From NCBI GenBank assembly GCA_016282815.1, contig JAEELU010000126.1:1-11011 (forward strand): DNA of 11,011 nucleotides, in the 5' to 3' direction. Below the pieces are notes generated by a model. That model searched no databases, was not told the origin of the DNA, and saw nothing but the letters and a program-made list of their open reading frames with translations. Of the stretch, positions 1 through 6,485 are shown piece after piece. The stretch's first letter is position 1. Each line of letters starts with the position of its first letter. The stretch is from Acholeplasmatales bacterium (GTDB taxonomy: Bacteria > Bacillota_I > Bacilli_A > Acholeplasmatales > Anaeroplasmataceae). Both the position numbers and the translations under genes were made by a program.

Positions 1-1219
1 ATACGCCTGCAACCTTTGCTACACCTTTAAGCTGAGCAAAACCACTTAATACAACACCAGGGGCAGCATTCTTTAAATCCCATCTTTGTGGAAGATTTTG
101 TGCAAAGCCCTCTAATCCAATATCAGAACTCTTCACTCTACCTGAATAAACATTACCATTTAAACTAATCTTGGATGTATCAAAATTTTCCTTTATAAAG
201 TCTAAAACATCATTATATTTATTAGTTATATCCTTTAGTTCATTTGCCTTTAATGTAATATTTTCTAATGCCTCGATTTTTTCATTATTATCGACAAGCT
301 TTCCGTATTTTAAAAGGGCATCTTTTAATTCATCTGCCTTAGCGAAATAATCTAAAAAGCCATATTCCTTACTACCTGATTCACCTGCAAACCCATTTGG
401 AATCAAGCCTTTTTCAGTTATAAGCTTATCAAGCTCTATAACCTTTTTCTTATATTCCTCAGAATACTCTGGTTTTACTGAAAGAAAAGAATTCAAAGCC
501 ATTTTATCTTCAGTTTCAGTAGTTTTAAAAGTAACCGAACGCCATATATTATCCTTTAAAGAATCAACCTTCTCACTATCAGCGCCAATCTCTTCTGCGA
601 CTTTCTTTATAGAAGATTTAGCGATTCTTTCTCTTACTGAGTTTATCTGGTCAATATAATGATCCGTTTCATCCTCATCTTGCTTTTTATTGATTAATTC
701 TTCAGAAGCATATTCTAATGCTCCCTTAAATTCAGCCATTTTTTCTTCAGAAAGATTTAGCTCATCAAGATTATTTACAATACCTTTAGTATAATCCTTG
801 AAAGGATGAACAACCTGAGGCTCTCTAGGAGTAAAGTTTTTAAACTTCTCTAAAAGCTCTTCTGTTTTACTTTTACCGATTTTTTCTTCAAGAGTATTAA
901 GTATTTTTTCATAATCAACACCCTTAACGTCAATCATGACAGTATTACCATCATATTCTGCTTTTGGTATACTCTTAGAATTATTTGAAAAGATTTCCTT
1001 GTTTTCTTCTATGAAACTATCATATTTTTCTTCAGAGTTAAAATAATATTTCTTATCGTTTTCTACTTGATTAATAAAGAAATTTAAATAACTTAGCTTT
1101 GGAATATTATTAACAATATTGTCATATGTAGTCTCAACCATAAAGTTTTGTTCTTGCTTATTCTGAAATTCTGCAAGCTCATCATAATTCTTTTTTACGG
1201 CATCAAATAACTTCCCCAT
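1..1219 (-). CDS. Lys/Glu-rich, probably cytosolic protein of unknown family, downstream of virB4 (3' end cut by window)
   Basis: I translated this frame by hand: it is open from the ATG at 1217-1219 to position 2, giving 406 residues with no stop, so the C-terminus lies outside the window. The start follows an AGAGGTG ribosome site 5 nt upstream. There is no signal peptide and no membrane helix in the visible part. The protein is rich in Lys, Glu, Asp and Asn, has no Cys, and only two Trp (about residues 226 and 380). Most of it looks alpha-helical. The character changes after about residue 365 to a Gly/Ala/Val-rich stretch in which GFAQ occurs twice. It lies 55 nt after virB4 in the same direction, so it is probably in the same operon. 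In mycoplasma ICEs the gene after the VirB4 ATPase also encodes a poorly characterised protein, but I cannot show homology. A machinery accessory or a transferred protein are both possible; function unknown. Confidence 0.85.
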   Translation of the reverse strand, partial: MGKLFDAVKKNYDELAEFQNKQEQNFMVETTYDNIVNNIPKLSYLNFFINQVENDKKYYFNSEEKYDSFIEENKEIFSNNSKSIPKAEYDGNTVMIDVKGVDYEKILNTLEEKIGKSKTEELLEKFKNFTPREPQVVHPFKDYTKGIVNNLDELNLSEEKMAEFKGALEYASEELINKKQDEDETDHYIDQINSVRERIAKSSIKKVAEEIGADSEKVDSLKDNIWRSVTFKTTETEDKMALNSFLSVKPEYSEEYKKKVIELDKLITEKGLIPNGFAGESGSKEYGFLDYFAKADELKDALLKYGKLVDNNEKIEALENITLKANELKDITNKYNDVLDFIKENFDTSKISLNGNVYSGRVKSSDIGLEGFAQNLPQRWDLKNAAPGVVLSGFAQLKGVAKVAGV

Positions 1220-1224
1220 AAAAA

Positions 1225-1231
1225 CACCTCT
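1225..1231 (-). promoter_or_regulatory. Ribosome binding site for the 1219 start
   Basis: The minus strand reads AGAGGTG, then five T, then ATG. This purine-rich site at normal spacing fixes the start of the downstream gene, whose end lies outside the window. Confidence 0.65.
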
Positions 1232-1238
1232 TTTATTT

Positions 1239-1270
1239 TAGTATTAGCCAAGACTATTTGGCCAAAACTA
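1239..1270 (-). other. Imperfect inverted repeat (hairpin) between virB4 and the next gene
   Basis: Bases 1239-1251 pair with 1258-1270 at 11 of 13 positions (mismatches at 1246/1263 and 1243/1266), leaving a 6-base loop. The 5' arm includes the palindrome TTGGCCAA. In the minus-strand transcript the hairpin is followed by A-rich sequence and the next gene's ribosome site, not by a U run. It is therefore not a standard intrinsic terminator. It could be an mRNA-processing or stability element, or a translation attenuator. Structure seen; function inferred. Confidence 0.4.
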
Positions 1271-1298
1271 AATATTATTTCGTTTCACCAAATAGTCT
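1251..1298 (-). other. 11-bp perfect inverted repeat linking the end of virB4 to the intergenic gap
   Basis: AGACTATTTGG at 1251-1261 is the exact reverse complement of CCAAATAGTCT at 1288-1298, separated by 26 bases. The 1288-1298 arm encodes the last residues of VirB4 (around RLFG). The 1251-1261 arm overlaps the hairpin at 1239-1270, so both structures cannot form together. The arrangement resembles a translation-sensitive switch between virB4 and the next gene, but that reading is inference and the repeat could be chance. Confidence 0.35.
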
Positions 1299-3935
1299 CT
1301 TTGCCTGTTCTGAAGCAATAATTGAAATATTAGTTCTACTTGTTGGTGAAGTAATAATAAATGCATTACCTCTTGGGTTATTAACTATTTGATCTTGCTC
1401 TACTTCGTTAATTTGACCTGCCTTATCATATAGTGTACATAAGTCATCCATATCATTTGGAGATAATGCAAATATGAATGAATATTGACATGCATTAATA
1501 ATGGCAGTAGACTTACGAATAATTTCTTCGCTACCAACAAAGTCTTTAATATTTTGTGTAATAACTATTTGCATACCGTTATACTTACGGATACGCTTAG
1601 CTAGCTGATACATAAAGTCTAAGGCTACTGGATATTTAGGATCGATAAATACATGGGCCTCATCGATTGCAACAACTATCTTTCTATTTGTATTGTGCTT
1701 CATATTGAAGTCACGGTTTTTAATAATTTCATTGTCTAGCCACTTTAATACCATAAGCATTTGGGCATTGGCAATAACCTGGTTCTTATTTGCTAAAAGA
1801 GATTGGAAATTAAATACAGTAAAGTTTTCCTTAACTGATAGTGTAGATTCACCATTCCAAAGGTTAGCATTTCTACCTTCTCCAGCAAATTTTGAAACGT
1901 AGTTATGTAATATTCTAAGTTGAGTTACATCATATTCAACTTTAGCTTTTGAAAGCTTATCGTCAATTAAAGCAAATAAGTCATCAAATGTTGGATAATC
2001 CTTTGCTTTTAATTGTGAAAAGTCTGTCTTTGATGTAATCTTCTTTTTCTTATATAAGTCAACAATTACATTATTTAAATATTCAAGAGCATCTGATGAA
2101 ATACCATCAAGTGCAACTCTAAAGAATTCCTCTAGGAATTGTAGATGTACTGCAAAGTTATTAACCTTTGATTCACTACCAAGCTCATCACCCTCAAGTG
2201 TTGTGATAACATGGAATGGGTTAATTCTACCTTCAGATGCAGTACCAACATCAATTAATCTACCACCTAAGTTTTGAGCTAAAATTTGATATTCGTTTTC
2301 TGGATCTAGAATGAATATCTTACAGTTTTCAGCACAAAGTTGAGTTAATATTGTCTTAGTTGCATATGACTTACCTGAACCTGATTTACCCATAATTACC
2401 ATATTAGAGTTAACTCTTTCAAAATTACGCTTAAAGAAATCAACTACAACTGGATAAGTATTTTCTGTACCTAAGATACAACCAGTTTCATCCATAATGT
2501 TTGATATAACGAATGGGAATACAGCTGCAACTGAGTTTGAATGAATTGCACGTTGGAATTCAGTCATTAAATCAAGTCTTGATAGATTTGTTGAAACGAA
2601 TGCTACATTTTGACGGAAGAAATTATCAACCAATTCAAAACCATCTTCTGTAAATACTCTTCTTACAGCCTTCTTAAGATTTCTTACAGCATCTCTAGAA
2701 AGGTTTGCTTCTGGGAATATTGTGACATGTAATGTTACACCATATAATGTTTCATTATCATTTTGAAGCATTCTTAAAACTTCAACCAATGTCTCAATGT
2801 GAGTTTGTTTATCAATTAATGATGATACTTTATAGCTATTCTCTGTTTGAGCAGCAAGCTCTTGAATAGATCTATCTAGCATCTTAACTGCTTTAACCTT
2901 CTCATAAGGAGCTAAATTCATAACTATCTTTGTATTAGGAATATTAAATATTTTATATCCCCACGCATTTAGTACTGAAATTGGGAAATTCCTAACTGTA
3001 AATGTAAAGCATTCCTCACCATCAACATATGTTGAACGTGGTTTAAATTCAACAGTATGTGGACAAACCCAACTCATTAATTCCTCATCAGCAAGCATTT
3101 CTATATCCTTTTCATTAAAATGAGAAGTATAGTTATACTTTAAGAATATAGCTAATTCCTTAGAATTAAGGATATGAGAAGTCATTCCAATATTTTGGAA
3201 TGTATTTATTGCGTTGTTTAATATTTCACTTATGACCTTTGTATTACGGTCATATACTACTAAATAATAGAATGGTTTTATAACAGGATTATCATTTGTT
3301 AATTCTGAATAAGCACGAATTCTATCGTTAATTATAGCGACTCTCGCATTTAATTCATCTTCTGTTAATTCATCTTTTTCAAATAAAACTTGTAAATTAT
3401 TCTTTTTTTGCTCTTCATATTTTATATATTGTTCGAAGCTTAGCTTACGATCAATTTTTACTAATGAAGCTTTAGTTTTATCTGCAATTTCTCTAATTAT
3501 TCTACCAAAGTTTTCATCAATCATTTGATCCTGTCTATATTCAGAAAGTAAACCAAATTCTCTTGGATCAATTTGTAATACACCAGCGGAATATTCAGCA
3601 TACTCTATATAGCCGTCTCTGATACTTTTAAATGGTAAATAGTTATCAATATTTGTTTGTGCTTTAGTGTTATCCTTTGAATATTTTTTAACACTAAAAA
3701 CATATTTTACTGCTTGTACAATGAAAATATAAAATCTTTGTCCTTCAAATGGTAAAAACAATCCGATTGCAATAATAAGTAACATACCTATTAGTATAAA
3801 TCTAACAAAACCGATATTAGTTAGAATTAGTAATACAACTAATCCTAAAACTGATAAGGCAATTATGATGTCAGGAATTGAAATATTTTTAAAGAATTGA
3901 ATTTTAATCTTCGCTGTTTTAGGTATTATTCTCAT
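1275..3935 (-). CDS. virB4: VirB4/TraE-family conjugation ATPase with N-terminal membrane hairpin
   Basis: This is the ATPase that powers assembly of the transfer channel and pilus, on the inner face of the membrane. At 886 residues it is normal size for the family. Two hydrophobic helices at about 23-40 and 43-63 form an N-terminal hairpin like a fused VirB3/PrgI domain. Residues 100-500 match the VirB4 N-terminal region by position. The P-loop GKSGSGKS is at 516-523, followed by the family-typical DPENEY at 544-549 and INPF at 571-574. Walker B (IVVAIDEAH) ends at 761, with catalytic Glu 759. RIRKYNG (781-787) and the TQN sensor motif (793-795) complete the RecA-like core, so all catalytic elements look intact. 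The ATG is 12 nt from an AAGGAG site and 9 nt after the VirB6-like gene stop. It ends in TAA. Gene order suggests the Mbov_0397-type ICE ATPase. VirD4/TraG is less likely given the DPE-EY and TQN signatures. Confidence 0.95.
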   Translation of the reverse strand: MRIIPKTAKIKIQFFKNISIPDIIIALSVLGLVVLLILTNIGFVRFILIGMLLIIAIGLFLPFEGQRFYIFIVQAVKYVFSVKKYSKDNTKAQTNIDNYLPFKSIRDGYIEYAEYSAGVLQIDPREFGLLSEYRQDQMIDENFGRIIREIADKTKASLVKIDRKLSFEQYIKYEEQKKNNLQVLFEKDELTEDELNARVAIINDRIRAYSELTNDNPVIKPFYYLVVYDRNTKVISEILNNAINTFQNIGMTSHILNSKELAIFLKYNYTSHFNEKDIEMLADEELMSWVCPHTVEFKPRSTYVDGEECFTFTVRNFPISVLNAWGYKIFNIPNTKIVMNLAPYEKVKAVKMLDRSIQELAAQTENSYKVSSLIDKQTHIETLVEVLRMLQNDNETLYGVTLHVTIFPEANLSRDAVRNLKKAVRRVFTEDGFELVDNFFRQNVAFVSTNLSRLDLMTEFQRAIHSNSVAAVFPFVISNIMDETGCILGTENTYPVVVDFFKRNFERVNSNMVIMGKSGSGKSYATKTILTQLCAENCKIFILDPENEYQILAQNLGGRLIDVGTASEGRINPFHVITTLEGDELGSESKVNNFAVHLQFLEEFFRVALDGISSDALEYLNNVIVDLYKKKKITSKTDFSQLKAKDYPTFDDLFALIDDKLSKAKVEYDVTQLRILHNYVSKFAGEGRNANLWNGESTLSVKENFTVFNFQSLLANKNQVIANAQMLMVLKWLDNEIIKNRDFNMKHNTNRKIVVAIDEAHVFIDPKYPVALDFMYQLAKRIRKYNGMQIVITQNIKDFVGSEEIIRKSTAIINACQYSFIFALSPNDMDDLCTLYDKAGQINEVEQDQIVNNPRGNAFIITSPTSRTNISIIASEQAKRLFGETK

Positions 3936-3944
3936 ACTTTATTT

Positions 3945-5330
3945 CTACTCCTTCTTCTTACCGTTTTTGTCAAGAATGTTCATTTCAATCATCTTATTTC
4001 CAATATTGTTGTTGGCATTACCTTTTCCTTGAGGATTAATATTCTTGCTTCCACCAATTGCAGCACCAGCACCGCCATTTCCGCCTCCGCCGCCGTTATT
4101 TGGACCTTGGATTGCACTTTCAACCTTCTTGTTGTTCTTATCACCTAGTGAACGTTTATACTTTTCACTTTCAACTAAGTTTTGATGAGTTTGAGCTTTT
4201 TGAATATTACTCATCTTACCATAGCTTCTATCTGTATTAAATCCTAATCTTTGACCTACTGCACTACCAAAACCGAATTGTCTACTATCTCTTACGAAAT
4301 TGGCTGCACTTCTTGTTGCTTTAAATGGTGCAAATAATGCACGAGTCATAATGCCTTTTGCTTGTGCTGTTGCAATTGCGTTATCTCTAAGCTCATTAGA
4401 ACCAGCACCTTGAGAAACTAAGTTACCAACTAAAGCCATAAGTCTATTCATAGACACAGCGCCACCTACAATAATTGCAATCTTCATTAAGTTATTTATT
4501 GTACCATTTTCGAAGAATATTAAATTATCTGATGTAATCGCAGCTATAACTAAAGCATAAATATTTAGACCTATAATACATCCGTATCCGGTTAGGAATT
4601 TAACCAGGAACTGATCTCTCCATAATTTAAATCTTTGACCATCATCGATAACTGCTGTTGATAAAGATATAGGAGCAGCTATAAATAATATTACTATAGA
4701 TATTGCACGGTCAACGAACATTAATAATGATGATGCAAGTGCAAGTAAAATAGCTATACCACCAATCCAGCTAAAGAAGAAATCATATTCCTTTAAATTA
4801 ACATAATCCTTCATACTACTAGTTGATGTGTAATCAAACTCAGAACTTAAATAGAAGTTTTCAGGTATTCCACCTTTTCTTGCACCTTGACCGAATGCAC
4901 CAGCTAGGAATCTACCAAGACCATCTGGTGATCCACCAAGTGTAGTTTTATACAATGTTTGCATAAGTACATTAGTAAAGTAAATAAGAATTGCCATAGC
5001 TGCAGGGATAAATATGAATGTTAACAATGTTTTTCCAACCTTAATATAAATTTGAGCTGGAGTCATGTTTTCCTTTTCGCTAGAAATTGATCTTATTATC
5101 GCAAAAACTGCAAAAATTACAACTAATACGATACCTACCATTACTGCTCCTATAAATCCATAAAAGATATTTTTATTTCGAAGTAGGAAGGTCATGAAAT
5201 CCATTTCTGTTCCTTGATACTTTATTGGCTCAATACCACAAAGCATGTTTGCACATGAAAGTAATCCATCAATAATAGAGAATATTGATTTTGATATACC
5301 ATATAAAAGGTCCCATACCCAATTAAACAT
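3945..5330 (-). CDS. VirB6-like polytopic conjugation channel protein (Mbov_0396-like)
   Basis: This is a 461-residue inner-membrane protein placed where T4SS operons carry the VirB6/TrbL channel subunit, directly before virB4. An amphipathic N-terminus (MFNWVWDLLYGISKSIF) is followed by hydrophobic segments at about 54-79, 101-124, 186-206, 207-227, 240-264 and 280-300. A polar loop at 128-182 lies between segments two and three. After residue 305 it is hydrophilic and basic. Residues 411-433 are Gly-rich, and the last residues are Lys-rich (KNGKKKE), so the tail is probably disordered and cytoplasmic. Many Gram-positive VirB6-like proteins have such an extended C-terminal part. The ATG follows a strong AAGGAGGTG site that overlaps the lipoprotein stop; it ends in TAG. 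Family assignment rests on topology and neighbours, not on a catalytic motif. The closest described group is probably the Mbov_0396 ICE transmembrane family. Confidence 0.82.
   Translation of the reverse strand: MFNWVWDLLYGISKSIFSIIDGLLSCANMLCGIEPIKYQGTEMDFMTFLLRNKNIFYGFIGAVMVGIVLVVIFAVFAIIRSISSEKENMTPAQIYIKVGKTLLTFIFIPAAMAILIYFTNVLMQTLYKTTLGGSPDGLGRFLAGAFGQGARKGGIPENFYLSSEFDYTSTSSMKDYVNLKEYDFFFSWIGGIAILLALASSLLMFVDRAISIVILFIAAPISLSTAVIDDGQRFKLWRDQFLVKFLTGYGCIIGLNIYALVIAAITSDNLIFFENGTINNLMKIAIIVGGAVSMNRLMALVGNLVSQGAGSNELRDNAIATAQAKGIMTRALFAPFKATRSAANFVRDSRQFGFGSAVGQRLGFNTDRSYGKMSNIQKAQTHQNLVESEKYKRSLGDKNNKKVESAIQGPNNGGGGGNGGAGAAIGGSKNINPQGKGNANNNIGNKMIEMNILDKNGKKKE
3948..3953 (-). promoter_or_regulatory. 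Ribosome binding site for virB4, overlapping the VirB6-like gene
   Basis: AAGGAG ends directly before the TAG stop of the VirB6-like gene (3945-3947) and sits 12 nt from the virB4 ATG, which is long. Ribosomes ending the upstream gene cover this site, so coupled translation is likely. Confidence 0.6.
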
Positions 5331-5335
5331 TTAGG

Positions 5336-5344
5336 CACCTCCTT
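5336..5344 (-). promoter_or_regulatory. Strong ribosome binding site for the VirB6-like gene, sharing bases with the lipoprotein stop
   Basis: The minus strand reads TAAGGAGGTG, then CCTAA, then ATG. The TAA stop of the lipoprotein supplies the first A residues of the AAGGAGGTG site. This is the best match to the anti-Shine-Dalgarno sequence in the window and suggests that the membrane channel protein is translated well. Confidence 0.75.
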
Positions 5345-6092
5345 AAATAGCTCTAACGAGCAAATTCATGAATGAAATCGAAATAGGAGTCATATTTCTA
5401 TTTAAAGCCGAATTATTTTCAACTCTAATATATAAATAACTATCCTCTTTAGCAAGTAAACAGTTATCACTTACATATGAGTCCCCAGTTGTTGTTTGAT
5501 GAAAGTTTTCAAAATATACATCTTCAAAAGTATGATTTACATTCAAAGTGGAATAGGCGATTCTATCGTCTTTTTTAGGATCACCATATTCTATTACAAC
5601 TTCTTTGCCATCTTCAGTTTTAGTGTCTGGATCTGATTGCTTTTTAAGCTTATTATCCTCAGGACAGCTATCACTATCTTTGAAATAGAATAAACTAAAT
5701 TCTAATTCAACATTTCTTGGTTCCGTAGAATTGCTAGCAATATATAATGCTAGACTTTCAATTTTCAAATCGCGTTCAAAAGGAATGACAATATAGACAT
5801 ATTGTCTAAATTCTACCTTTTTAGCGCCATCCTCCCATTCTAGAAACTCCATTATATTTTCATTAGTAATTGATTTCTCAATATCATAGCTATCATCGGT
5901 AAAATTATTGTTTTCTTCATATTTACCAACGATATCACCAAATGATGAATAGTAATCATCAAAACCAAAATTTTTATCTTCTTTATCAAATACTCCCATG
6001 TTAGGTGTACAGCTAGAAAGAATGAATAATGATAAAATAGATGACACTAAAATAAGGCAGTATAATAATTTTTTAAGAATTATACTTTTCAC
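5343..6092 (-). CDS. Conjugation-operon lipoprotein of unknown family
   Basis: The 249-residue product begins with a typical lipoprotein signal: Lys residues at 2, 7 and 8, a hydrophobic core at 9-25, and the lipobox LSSC with the lipidated Cys at 28. The mature protein would be tethered to the outer face of the membrane. Residues 30-90 are acidic and Asp/Asn/Ser-rich, probably a flexible linker. From about 95 to the end, alternating hydrophobic strands (for example YVYIVIPFERD, LEFSLFYF, SYLYIRVENN, ISISFMNLLV) suggest a beta-sandwich, interrupted by a Lys/Asp-rich loop near 150-175. The start is GTG; pilin ends 4 nt upstream and no Shine-Dalgarno is visible, so translation is probably coupled to the pilin. 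I recognise no family. Position between pilin and VirB6-like genes suggests an extracellular part of the secretion apparatus or recipient contact. Mycoplasma ICEs also carry a surface lipoprotein (CDS14 in ICEA) reported to matter for transfer, but I cannot show homology. Confidence 0.8.
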   Translation of the reverse strand: MKSIILKKLLYCLILVSSILSLFILSSCTPNMGVFDKEDKNFGFDDYYSSFGDIVGKYEENNNFTDDSYDIEKSITNENIMEFLEWEDGAKKVEFRQYVYIVIPFERDLKIESLALYIASNSTEPRNVELEFSLFYFKDSDSCPEDNKLKKQSDPDTKTEDGKEVVIEYGDPKKDDRIAYSTLNVNHTFEDVYFENFHQTTTGDSYVSDNCLLAKEDSYLYIRVENNSALNRNMTPISISFMNLLVRAI

Positions 6093-6096
6093 AATA

Positions 6097-6417
6097 TTAC
6101 TGAGTCATTGCTGGATAATCACTTGGTGCCTGTCTGTACCATTGTGTGAATACACCTACACCAATTTGTAACGCGATTAGTAATACGAAAATAAGTACGA
6201 AACCAATAATTGCATTCTTTAAGCTATTTCTAGCTTTTTCATGGTCCTGTGGGTCCTCAGCCTTGGCATATTTTACACCTAAGAAAATTACCCATAGGGC
6301 ACCTAATGAACCTACTACACCTAAAAGTATTGGTACTATTACACCAAGTACATCTAGTAGAGGTTGTACTACTTGTTTTAATTCCTTTTCTGTTACTGCT
6401 AAAATTACGTTAAACAT
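6097..6417 (-). CDS. VirB2/TrbC-like two-helix pilin subunit (Mbov_0395-like)
   Basis: This 106-residue protein has the layout of conjugative pilin or T4SS core subunits in Gram-positives and Mollicutes: a short N-terminus, a hydrophobic helix at about 20-49, a charged cytoplasmic loop, and a second helix at about 68-90, ending in a polar tail. The loop after the first helix (GVKYAKAEDPQDHEKARNSL) and the following KNAIIGF are typical of the TrbC/VirB2-like group that includes Mbov_0395. It would insert in the membrane and supply the channel or pilus filament. There is no clear cleavable signal peptide; helix one may act as signal anchor. ATG at 6415-6417 has an AAGGAG site 10 nt upstream (6428-6433). 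It is the first gene after the 68-nt gap that holds a possible promoter, and it ends in TAA only 4 nt before the lipoprotein start. Confidence 0.85.
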   Translation of the reverse strand: MFNVILAVTEKELKQVVQPLLDVLGVIVPILLGVVGSLGALWVIFLGVKYAKAEDPQDHEKARNSLKNAIIGFVLIFVLLIALQIGVGVFTQWYRQAPSDYPAMTQ

Positions 6418-6456
6418 AAAAACACATCTCCTTTTTAAAATTTATTTTTTTATATA

Positions 6457-6485
6457 ATAATATGCAGGAATAAGCATACTATCAC
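6457..6485 (-). promoter_or_regulatory. Candidate sigma-A-type promoter upstream of the pilin gene
   Basis: On the minus strand GTGATA (6480-6485, 4 of 6 to TTGACA) and TATTAT (6457-6462, 5 of 6 to TATAAT) are separated by exactly 17 bases. This would start transcription near 6450, about 33 nt before the pilin ATG. The spacer holds a 5-bp inverted repeat (TATGC...GCATA, 6461-6478), which could be an operator half-site pair or chance. In such AT-rich DNA, -10-like hexamers are common, so confidence is limited. If real, the channel genes can be expressed without the giant surface protein. Confidence 0.35.

Noticed and set aside
1239..1270. Rho-independent terminator after virB4
   Set aside because: A hairpin is present but is followed by A-rich, not U-rich, RNA and then a ribosome site for a same-strand gene.
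1693..1902. Plus-strand open frame inside virB4
   Set aside because: It lies entirely opposite the conserved ATPase core and has no family features.
3403..3409. Homopolymer T7 (A7 in virB4) as a phase-variation switch
   Set aside because: Seven-base runs are common in this AT-rich DNA, the frame is intact, and VirB4 is not a typical phase-variable target.
3897..4240. Two short overlapping plus-strand frames opposite the VirB6-like tail
   Set aside because: They are antisense to the Gly-rich tail; their Cys/His/Ser/Phe-rich translations look non-coding.
6146..6457. Plus-strand open frame of 103 residues opposite the pilin gene
   Set aside because: It mirrors the well-supported pilin gene, has no recognisable domain, and is Thr/Ser/Pro-rich as expected for an antisense frame.
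6461..6478. Terminator for the giant gene
   Set aside because: The stem has only 5 bp with an 8-base loop and no U run follows on the minus strand.
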